Below, one piece after another: positions 1 through 5,131 of a stretch of 5,131 nucleotides of DNA. The notes below the pieces were generated by a model. It did no database searches and was not told where the DNA came from. It saw nothing but the letters and a program-made list of their open reading frames with translations. Location of the stretch: contig JAKONM010000094.1 of assembly GCA_022701925.1 (NCBI GenBank), positions 1-5,131 on the forward strand, written 5' to 3'. How positions within the stretch are numbered: the first letter of the stretch is position 1; every line of letters starts with the position of its first letter. A program made the position numbers and the translations under genes. The stretch comes from Microbacteriaceae bacterium (GTDB lineage Bacteria; Actinomycetota; Actinomycetes; Actinomycetales; Microbacteriaceae).

Positions 1-1371
1 GGCCGCCGTGCGGCGGCTGCGCGGTCGGCGGCGGAGCGGCTGACCGCGGCGCAGGCGGAGCTGGCCGCGCTGCCGGCCGCGCCGCCGGCGGGCGACGGCG
101 CGGATGCGGTGCCCGACCTCGCCGCGGTGGACTCCGAGGTCGACCGCACCCGGGCCGCGCTGCACGGGCTGGAGCGCGACCTCAGCGCAGCGCGGGCGCG
201 GCTGGCCGCGCTCCGGTCCGCGACCTCCGTGCCGCCGTCGGTGTCGCAGGTGCTGGCCGCCCTGCCCGGGGCGCGCCGCCTGCAGGACGTGCTGGAGGTC
301 GATCCGCCGTGGCGCACGGCGGTCGCGGCCGTGCTCGGCCCCCTGCTCGACGCCGCGGTGGTGGGCGGGGACGACCTCGACCGGGCCGCGTCGGCGGTGC
401 GCGGGCTCGGCGCCGTGGACGTCGTGGCGGCGGACGCGGCGCCCTCGCCGTCGCGGACCGATGCGGGGCTCCCCGCCGCGCGGGCCGTGCGGGCGCCCGC
501 CGGGGTGCTCCGGCTGCTCGACGGCGTGGTGCTGGCCGCGGACCCGCAGGCGGCGCGGGCGGCGGTCGACGGCGGCGCCGTGCTCGCCGCCACCGCCGAC
601 GGCACCCTGTTCGCGCCCGCCCGGGCGCGCACCCCCGGCGCGGCGGCGTCCGGCGTGCAGCTGGCGGCGGACCGCGACGAGGCCGAGCAGGACGCCGAGC
701 GCCTCGCGGCCGAGGTCGAGGCGGCCGGTGCCGCGGCCGCGGCCGCCCGCGCCGAGCGCGCGGCGGCCGTGGCCGTGCGGGACGCGGCCGTCGCGGCCGC
801 CCGCCAGCGGGACCGGGCAGCCCGTGCCGAGGCCGAGCGGAGGGCGGGACTCACCGCCCGCGTCGAGGCCGCCGCGGGGGAGGCGCGCCGGGCCGAGGTG
901 CAGGCCCGGGAGGCGGCCGACGCCCTGCTGCCGCTGGCGGCCCAGCGGGACGCGGCCCGGGCCGCCGCGCGGGAGTCCGCCGCCGCGGAGCGCCCGGTCG
1001 TCGACGGCCGGGCCCGCATCCCGCACGCCCAGGCGGTGGAGCAGGCGCGCGACGCGGCCCTGGCCGCCCGGCTGGGCGCGGAGACCTGGCGGGAGCGGCT
1101 GCGTGCCGAGCAGGGCCGGCTGGCCGCGCTGCGGGCCCGGGCGGTCGACGCGGAGCGGGCCGCCGTCGCCGCGGCCCGGCGGGCGGCCGAGCGCGCCGTG
1201 CAGCGCGAGGCGGCGGAGGCGGTGCTGGCGCAGGTGCCCGCGTGGGAAGCGGCGGCGGACCGATCGGTGACGGAGGCGCGGCTGCTGCTGGCGCGGCTGG
1301 AGCACGAGCGGCGCGAGCACGACGCCGACCTCCGCGCGGCGCGGGCGGGGCTGGCCGACGCCCGCGCCCGC

Positions 1372-1374
1372 TAG
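1372..1374 (+). other. In-frame amber codon inside the smc coiled coil
   Basis: The codons read GCC-CGC-TAG-GTG-GAG. The TAG falls at codon 458 of the open frame, in the returning coil about 60 codons before the head. A single change from CAG (Gln) or GAG (Glu), both typical coil residues, would explain it. The base is seen directly; its cause (mutation, strain variant, assembly error) is not. Confidence 0.9.
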
Positions 1375-2166
1375 GTGGAGGCCGACCGCCGCGCCCGCGA
1401 CCTGGACATGCACGTCTACGAGCAGCAGGTCTCGCTGGGGGCCGTGCGCGACCGCGCCCTCGCCGAGCTGGGGCTCGACGCGGCGGCGCTGGAGCAGGAG
1501 GCCGTGCCCGATCTCGACCGGCAGCAGGAGGAGCGGGCGCTCGCCGCGGCGGAGCGCCGACTGGGGCGCCTGGGCCGCGTGAACCCGCTGGCGCTCGAGG
1601 AGTTCGAGGCGCTGGAGGCGCGGCACCGGTTCCTCGGCGACCAGCTGGCCGATCTGCAGCGCACCCGGGCCGACCTGCTGACGATCGTCGACGACCTCGA
1701 CGTGCGCATGCGCCACATCTTCGAGGCGGCCTTCGCCGACACCGAGGCGGCCTTCGCCCGCATCTTCCCGGTGCTGTTCCCCGGCGGCACGGGGCGGCTC
1801 AGCCTCACCGACGACGCCGAGCCCGGCATCGAGGTGTCGGTGCGCCCGGCCGGCAAGCGCATCGAGCGACTGTCGCTGCTGTCGGGCGGCGAGCGGTCGC
1901 TGGCCGCGGTGGCGTTCCTGCTGGCGATCTTCACCGCCCGGCCGAGCCCCTTCTACATCCTGGACGAGGTGGAGGCGGCGCTCGACGACGCCAACCTGGG
2001 CCGGCTGCTCGAGGTCGTCTCGTCGCTGCGGCACGCGTCGCAGCTGATCCTGATCACCCACCAGAAGCGCACGATGGAGATCGCCGACGCGCTGTACGGC
2101 GTCTCGATGCGGCAGGACGGCGTCTCGGCGGTCGTCGGTCAGCGGCTGGCCGCGGCGGAGGCCTGA
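1375..2166 (+). CDS. smc: C-terminal SMC fragment (coil end plus ATPase head) downstream of the TAG
   Basis: If the TAG is real, translation could only resume here, at a GTG directly abutting it (TAG-GTG). That would give a 263-residue protein with the end of the coil (about residues 1-60) and the complete C-terminal half of the ABC head: signature motif, Walker B with its catalytic glutamate, D-loop and switch histidine. It lacks Walker A, so alone it could not bind ATP productively; it would need the N-terminal half in trans. I see no Shine-Dalgarno sequence before the GTG (the preceding bases are a GC/CCG-rich coil-coding stretch), so any expression would rely on reinitiation or readthrough. 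I regard this as part of the smc gene rather than an independent one. An automatic annotation would probably list it separately. Confidence 0.55.
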   Translation: MEADRRARDLDMHVYEQQVSLGAVRDRALAELGLDAAALEQEAVPDLDRQQEERALAAAERRLGRLGRVNPLALEEFEALEARHRFLGDQLADLQRTRADLLTIVDDLDVRMRHIFEAAFADTEAAFARIFPVLFPGGTGRLSLTDDAEPGIEVSVRPAGKRIERLSLLSGGERSLAAVAFLLAIFTARPSPFYILDEVEAALDDANLGRLLEVVSSLRHASQLILITHQKRTMEIADALYGVSMRQDGVSAVVGQRLAAAEA

Positions 2167-2182
2167 CGAGGGGCCGTCCCCA

Positions 2183-2241
2183 CCGCGGCCGCCGCTGCGC
2201 GGACCCGCGGGGTGAGTCCGTGTGCGCGGCGGCGGCCGTGG
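2183..2241 (+). terminator. Long GC-rich stem-loop after smc, probable transcription terminator without a U-tract
   Basis: Starting 17 nt after the smc stop, bases 2183-2201 pair with 2223-2241 as an uninterrupted 19-bp stem: 16 Watson-Crick pairs and three G·U pairs (2185/2239, 2196/2228, 2201/2223). The 21-nt loop can itself fold (2203-2206 with 2210-2213). All three wobbles are G·U only in RNA from the + strand; on the other strand they become A/C mismatches. The structure is therefore oriented toward the smc transcript. No T-run follows, as is common for actinobacterial terminators. The pairing is seen directly; the terminator role is inferred from strength and position. Confidence 0.65.
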
Positions 2242-2405
2242 CGAGCAGTCGATCGAGCTTCGAGGACCCTTGCGGATCCCCTCTCGGGTAGCGGCTGTGG
2301 TTCCACGATATTCACGACTCGCCGCGCTGTGCATCCCCTTTTCCGGGTGCATTCGCTATTGCGAGGAAAGTGCTGAATGCCTTGTCGGGAAAGCGCGAGG
2401 AATGG
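2242..2405. other. Lower-G+C spacer between the convergent smc and SDH-L genes
   Basis: No credible gene lies here. By direct count 57 of the 100 bases 2301-2400 are G or C, far below the flanking genes. Short dyads are present: 2331-2350 (GCA-T-CCC against GGGTGC, one bulged base), GCATTC at 2349-2354 against GAATGC at 2375-2380 enclosing a small TCGC/GCGA hairpin (2353-2364), and GTGG-TT-CCAC at 2297-2306. The first two lie just past the 3' end of the minus-strand operon and could help end its transcription, but they are weak. The composition could mark an old insertion boundary. Confidence 0.5.
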
Positions 2406-3218
2406 TCAGGACCGCGAGAACGCGGACGCCTCGTCGACCTGCTCGCGGGTGAGGGCCACCCCGGTGTAGCGCTCGAACTGCAGGGCGGCCTGCAGCGCGT
2501 GCACCTCCGCACCCGTGATCACGGGCAGTCCGGCGGCCCGGGCGGCGCGCACCAGGGGCGTCTCGGCGGGCAGCGCCACCACGTCGAAGACCGCGGAGGC
2601 GCCCCGCAGCAGGTCGGGCTCGAACGACAGGGCGTCCTCGTCGGGCCCCGCCATGCCGACCGGTGTGACGTTGACCAGCAGGTCGCCGCGGTCCGGGCGA
2701 GTGGTCACGGCGTGGCCGTCGCGCTCCGCGATCGCCCGGCCCGCCGCCTCGTTCCTCGCCCACACCGTCACGTCCGTGAAGCCCGCCCGCGCGAACGCGG
2801 CGCTGACCGCCGACGCCATGCTGCCGCTGCCGCGCAGCACCACCGCGCTCGACCGGTCGAGGTCGTTCCGCTCGAGCAGCAGGGCCACCGCCTCCACGTC
2901 GGTGTTCGACCCGGTCAGCACCCCGTCGTCGTTCACGACGGTGTTCACCGCGTCGATGTCGGCGGCGGAGGACTCCAGCCCGTCGAGCAGCGGGATGATC
3001 GCGGTCTTGAACGGCATCGACACGGAGCAGCCGCGGAAGCCGAGGGCCCGCACCCCGCGCACGGCCCCCTCCAGGTCGTCCGTCGTGAACGCCTTGTAGA
3101 CGAAGTCGAGGCCGAGACGCTGGTAGAGGGAGTTGTGGAACCGGGTGCCCAGGTTGCTCGGGCGCCCCGCCAGCGAGATGCAGACCCGGGTGTCCTTGTT
3201 CAGGTCCAGCTCGACCAC
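2406..3218 (-). CDS. Shikimate dehydrogenase-like protein, HI0607/SDH-L type
   Basis: This is an intact 270-residue NAD(P)-dependent oxidoreductase of the AroE superfamily, close in pattern to Haemophilus HI0607 (SDH-L), whose physiological substrate is not settled. The N-terminal substrate domain has LAGRPSNLGTRFHN (residues 16-29) where true AroE has its S-x-S shikimate-binding pair, VSMPFK with catalytic Lys71, and NTVVNDDGVLTGSNTD ending in catalytic Asp107. The nucleotide-binding domain has a modified glycine loop GSGSMA (130-135), then VNVTPVGM and the C-terminal ITGAEVHALQAALQFERYTG. Length matches the family. I chose GTG at 3218-3216 because the family N-terminus (NKDTR) starts six residues later and no other ATG/GTG fits. 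It starts two bases after the stop of the upstream gene, so translation is probably coupled, and no separate strong ribosome site is seen. It is unlikely to be the housekeeping aroE. Confidence 0.88.
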   Translation of the reverse strand: MVELDLNKDTRVCISLAGRPSNLGTRFHNSLYQRLGLDFVYKAFTTDDLEGAVRGVRALGFRGCSVSMPFKTAIIPLLDGLESSAADIDAVNTVVNDDGVLTGSNTDVEAVALLLERNDLDRSSAVVLRGSGSMASAVSAAFARAGFTDVTVWARNEAAGRAIAERDGHAVTTRPDRGDLLVNVTPVGMAGPDEDALSFEPDLLRGASAVFDVVALPAETPLVRAARAAGLPVITGAEVHALQAALQFERYTGVALTREQVDEASAFSRS

Positions 3219-3220
3219 GG

Positions 3221-4107
3221 TCAGGCCCGGTCGCCGCTCGGCGCGAAGCTGCTGACGACGCCCGCGATGTCCTCCCCGCCGTGCCCCTCGTCGTGCGCCT
3301 GCTGGTAGGCGGCGAGCAGGGCGTCGACCAGCACCGTCGGCACCCCGGCTCCGGCCGTCGCCGACCGGATCAGGCGCAGGTCCTTCAGCACGCCGTCGAG
3401 CGCGAACTGCGGGTCGCCGGTGCGGCCCTCGATCATCGCCGAGCCCTTCGCCTGCAGGTACGGGCTGTCGGCGGCGCCGCCGGAGACGGTCTCCAGGAAG
3501 CGCGCCGGGTCCAGGCCGAAGGCGCGGGCCTGCTCGACGCCCTGCGCCGTGCCGGCGGTGATCGTGGCCACCCACGAGTTCGCGACCAGCTTCATCGCGC
3601 TGGCGGGGCCGGGCTCGTCGCCGAGCCACACCGTCTTCGCCCCCATCGCGTCGAAGGCGGGCTGCACGACCTCGCGGCCCGGTCCGGCGGCCAGGATCGT
3701 CAGCTTCCCGTCCTCCGCCGGCTGCTTGGTGCCCACGACCGGGCTGTCGACCAGGCGCAGCCCGTGCTGCTCGGCCAGCCCGGCCAGGCGCGCGATGCCG
3801 TCCCGGCCGACGGTCGCCATCTGCGCCCAGACCGCGCCGTCGCGCATGGACGGGGCGACCTGCTCGATCACCTCGGCCACCGCGTCGACGTCGAAGAGCA
3901 TCGTGATCACGACGTCCGCGTCGCGCACCGCCTCCTCCGCGAGTCCGTGACCGTCGCGCCGTCGGCCGCCAGAGGCTCCGCCTTCTCGCGGGTGCGGTTC
4001 CAGACCGTCACCGGCAACCCGGCGCGCAGCAGGGAGTGCGTCATGCCGACGCCCATCGTTCCGGTGCCCAGCAGGGCGATTCGGGCGGGGGAGGGGGAGT
4101 CGGGCAC
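3221..4107 (-). pseudogene. NAD(P)-dependent beta-hydroxyacid dehydrogenase (3-hydroxyisobutyrate dehydrogenase/GLYR family), frameshifted
   Basis: Members reduce short semialdehydes or oxidise beta-hydroxyacids with NAD(P). The N-terminal Rossmann part is in one frame from GTG 4107: IALLGTGTMGVGM (residues 10-22) and VWNRT (35-39), where Arg after strand 2 suggests NADP(H). After Ser56 (3942-3940) homology jumps to the next frame, which reads AEEAVRDADVVITMLFD and runs to TGA at 3223-3221. One extra base near 3938-3943 would restore a 295-residue protein, the normal family length. The second frame carries DSPVVGTKQPAEDG (121-134, restored numbering), catalytic Lys173 and Asn177 in MKLVANSW, and FALDGVLKDL near the C-terminus. 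Ser of the usual PVSG motif is Val here, as I recall in some GLYR-like proteins. Its strong ribosome site and coupling to the SDH-L gene suggest the break is recent or a sequence error. Confidence 0.87.
3938..3946 (-). other. Site of the one-base frameshift in the beta-hydroxyacid dehydrogenase gene
   Basis: On the minus strand the codons for D-S (GAC TCG, 3945-3940) are followed in frame by CGG AGG AGG, giving a non-homologous tail that stops at about 3907. The overlapping frame reads GCG GAG GAG GCG (A-E-E-A) from 3940, exactly the helix expected in the family. A missing G or C beside the TCG codon explains it. The 887-nt span from start to stop is one short of a multiple of three, consistent with a single deletion. 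Confidence 0.85.
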
Positions 4108-4114
4108 GGCGCGG

Positions 4115-4122
4115 TTCCTTCC
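4115..4122 (-). promoter_or_regulatory. Strong ribosome binding site fixing the oxidoreductase start
   Basis: The minus strand reads GGAAGGAA at 4122-4115, eight bases before the GTG at 4107. It is the clearest Shine-Dalgarno in the window and supports GTG 4107 as the true start of the frameshifted gene, which then places the Rossmann glycine motif at residues 14-19 as expected. Confidence 0.75.
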
Positions 4123-4137
4123 GTCGGGGTCGCCGCG

Positions 4138-4143
4138 ACGCTA
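4138..4143 (-). promoter_or_regulatory. Possible -10 element of the oxidoreductase operon
   Basis: The minus strand carries TAGCGT (TANNNT pattern), about 30 bases upstream of the start codon, leaving a short leader containing the ribosome site. I see no convincing -35 hexamer at the usual spacing, so this rests on one short match and on position. Confidence 0.3.
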
Positions 4144-4175
4144 GCCGCGCCCTCCGAGCGGCCGCCGACAGCCCC

Positions 4176-4190
4176 TAGCCTTGAGCCTCG
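4176..4190 (+). promoter_or_regulatory. Probable ftsY promoter -10 with leaderless start
   Basis: TAGCCT at 4176-4181 fits the actinobacterial TANNNT -10 pattern and ends eight bases before the GTG at 4190, so transcription would begin at or within a base or two of the start codon. No Shine-Dalgarno precedes either possible start codon, which agrees with a leaderless mRNA, common in Actinomycetota. The -35 region (around 4153-4158) is weak. Confidence 0.5.
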
Positions 4191-5062
4191 TGGCGGAACG
4201 CACGGGATTCGGCGCGCGGCTGCGCAACCTCTTCGGCGCCGTGCGCACGATCGACGAGGACACCTGGGACGACCTGGAGGGCGCCCTGATCGGCGCCGAC
4301 TTCGGCCCCGACATCACCGAGTCGATGATCGGGTCGCTCAAGGAGAAGGTCGAGCGCTACCGCACCACCGACCCCCGCGACCTGCAGCGGATGCTGCGGG
4401 AGGACGTGGAGGAGCGGCTGGCCGGTTTCGACCCGACGCTGAAGCTGTCGGAGCGGCCCGCCGTCGTGCTGGTCGTCGGCGTGAACGGCGTCGGCAAGAC
4501 CACCACGATCGGCAAGCTGGCGAAGTACGTGGGCAACTTCGGCCGCTCCGTGGTCGTGGGGGCGGCCGACACCTTCCGCGCGGCGGCCGTCGACCAGCTG
4601 GCGACCTGGGCCGAGCGCGGCGGCGCCGCCGTGGTGCGGCCGCAGCAGCAGGGCCAGGACCCCGCCTCCGTCGCCTTCCAGACCGTCGAGTACGCGAAGC
4701 GCACCGGCACCGAGATCGTGCTGATCGACACCGCCGGCCGCCTCCACACCAAGGGCGGGCTGATGGACGAGCTCGGCAAGATCAAGCGCGTCGTGGAGAA
4801 GCAGACCGAGATCGCCGAGGTGCTGCTGGTGCTCGATGCGACCACCGGGCAGAACGGCGTGCTGCAGGCGCAGGCCTTCATCGAGTCCGCCGGGGTCACC
4901 GGCCTGGTCATCACGAAGCTGGACGGCTCTGCCAAGGGCGGGTTCGTGCTGCGCGTGCAGGACGAGACGGGCATCCCCATCAAGCTGATCGGCCAGGGCG
5001 AGCGCATCCAGGACCTCACCGGCTTCACCGCCAGCGTCTACGCCCAGGGCCTCGTCGGCTGA
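4190..5062 (+). CDS. ftsY: Signal recognition particle receptor FtsY, NG domain only
   Basis: FtsY is the membrane-associated GTPase that pairs with Ffh/SRP to deliver translating ribosomes to the SecYEG translocon. The 290-residue product has an N-domain helical bundle (about 10-85, with TIDEDTWDDLEGALIGADFG), then the G domain: P-loop GVNGVGKTTT (97-106), DTFRAAAVDQL (127-137) with RPQQQGQDPASVAF (150-163), DTAGR (180-184), ATTGQNG (217-223), TKLDG (242-246) and AKGG followed by GIPIKLIGQGE (261-271). No SRP GTPase motif is damaged. An in-frame TAG at 4142-4144 leaves only TTG 4181 or GTG 4190 as starts. I prefer GTG because TAGCCT sits at leaderless spacing, and TTG has no ribosome site. 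The acidic or transmembrane A domain found in many FtsY proteins is absent, so membrane contact probably relies on the amphipathic RTGFGARLRNLFG segment at the N-terminus. Confidence 0.95.
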   Translation: MAERTGFGARLRNLFGAVRTIDEDTWDDLEGALIGADFGPDITESMIGSLKEKVERYRTTDPRDLQRMLREDVEERLAGFDPTLKLSERPAVVLVVGVNGVGKTTTIGKLAKYVGNFGRSVVVGAADTFRAAAVDQLATWAERGGAAVVRPQQQGQDPASVAFQTVEYAKRTGTEIVLIDTAGRLHTKGGLMDELGKIKRVVEKQTEIAEVLLVLDATTGQNGVLQAQAFIESAGVTGLVITKLDGSAKGGFVLRVQDETGIPIKLIGQGERIQDLTGFTASVYAQGLVG

Positions 5063-5131
5063 CCCGGCTCCGCGGATCCGCACGTCCCTGTCCGGCACGC
5101 CGCTGCCCGACCGCCCGGATGCGGCGCGTCG
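5063..5131. other. Downstream region of ftsY with short dyads, no gene seen
   Basis: It contains a perfect 10-bp palindrome at 5072-5081 and a 6-bp inverted repeat (5098-5103 with 5121-5126, 17-base loop). Either could take part in ending ftsY transcription, but both are weak in such G+C-rich DNA and the window stops here. Confidence 0.3.

Larger units (their letters stand above)
1..2166 (+). pseudogene. smc: Chromosome segregation ATPase SMC, 5'-truncated by the window and interrupted by an in-frame TAG
   Basis: SMC dimers, with ScpA and ScpB, load on chromosomal DNA and organise and resolve newly replicated origins. The frame is open from base 1 and ends at TGA 2164-2166 (721 sense-frame codons). 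A bacterial SMC has about 1,150-1,200 residues, so the N-terminal Walker A head and outgoing coil lie upstream. Visible in order: the end of the first coil (codons 1 to about 75), the hinge (about 79-219, with GARRLQDVLEV at 89-99), a very Ala/Arg/Glu-rich returning coil (about 220-515), and the C-terminal head. The head has GRVNPLALEEF (from nt 1573), signature LSGGERS (1879-1899), Walker B FYILDE (1951-1968), D-loop ALDD (1978-1989) and switch histidine in LITHQKR (2059-2061). Codon 458 is TAG (1372-1374). Homology continues in the same frame on both sides, so this is one gene with a nonsense codon or a base error. Identity is very secure; pseudogene status is uncertain. Confidence 0.9.

Noticed and set aside
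1372..1374. TAG read as pyrrolysine or as a programmed recoding signal
   Set aside because: Pyrrolysine is known mainly in methylamine methyltransferases and nothing here suggests its machinery; a coiled-coil position has no need for it.
104..2291. Long overlapping plus-strand reading frames (about 104-1270 and 309-2291) and a minus-strand frame at 1416-1934
   Set aside because: They are low-complexity Arg/Gly/Pro or Ser/Arg translations of the SMC coding sequence in other frames, typical of very high G+C DNA.
2222..2452. 76-codon plus-strand frame across the low-G+C spacer
   Set aside because: No ribosome site or recognisable domain; it overlaps the hairpin and runs into the 3' end of the SDH-L gene antisense.
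2406..3629. Extending the SDH-L gene upstream to 3629
   Set aside because: The extra sequence is an out-of-frame reading of the dehydrogenase gene with no similarity pattern; GTG 3218 gives the normal family length.
2370..4144. Long plus-strand frames antisense to the two oxidoreductases, and 4175-5098 antisense to ftsY
   Set aside because: Their translations are His/Arg/Gln/Gly-rich shadows; the opposite strands carry clear family motifs.
4181..4189. TTG at 4181 as the ftsY start
   Set aside because: It adds only three residues, lacks a ribosome site and overlaps the predicted -10 element; it remains a possible alternative.
5072..5081. 10-bp palindrome after ftsY as an operator
   Set aside because: A single short palindrome in G+C-rich DNA, with no repeat copy or promoter nearby.
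1..5131. CRISPR arrays, tRNA or rRNA genes, insertion sequences, toxin-antitoxin or defence genes
   Set aside because: I saw no repeat-spacer pattern, cloverleaf, transposase or terminal repeats, and every substantial frame is explained by the four genes described.

Overview
The window comes from a very G+C-rich genome (89 of the first 100 bases are G or C). SMC and FtsY protein signatures, GTG starts and an alanine/arginine-rich coiled coil point to the phylum Actinomycetota. I cannot place the order: FtsY here has no N-terminal membrane/acidic extension, unlike many Streptomyces and Mycobacterium proteins, so a deeper actinobacterial lineage is possible.

Layout. Bases 1-2166 (+) are the 3' 60% or so of smc, the chromosome-condensing ATPase: hinge, returning coiled coil and C-terminal ATPase head. 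An in-frame TAG at 1372-1374 interrupts it, and the same frame continues from the next codon to the natural stop at 2164-2166. A 19-bp hairpin (2183-2241) follows, then a spacer of much lower G+C (57 of 100 bases in 2301-2400). Bases 2406-4107 (-) hold two genes two bases apart: a GLYR/3-hydroxyisobutyrate-dehydrogenase-like NADP oxidoreductase, broken by a one-base frameshift near 3941, and an intact shikimate-dehydrogenase-like protein of the HI0607 (SDH-L) type. Bases 4190-5062 (+) are a complete ftsY, the signal-recognition-particle receptor, which appears to be leaderless. The last 69 bases hold no recognised gene.

How the genes relate. smc and ftsY are often neighbours in bacteria. Here a minus-strand two-gene oxidoreductase unit sits between them, so smc and the unit converge, and the unit and ftsY diverge from an 82-bp gap with probable back-to-back promoters. 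The two oxidoreductases look co-transcribed and translationally coupled and may serve one small pathway; its substrate cannot be read from the sequence.

I found no undescribed defence or mobile system. The points most worth checking are the two reading-frame lesions (real or assembly error), the strand-asymmetric hairpin after smc, the compact FtsY with its leaderless start, and the unusual gene insertion.
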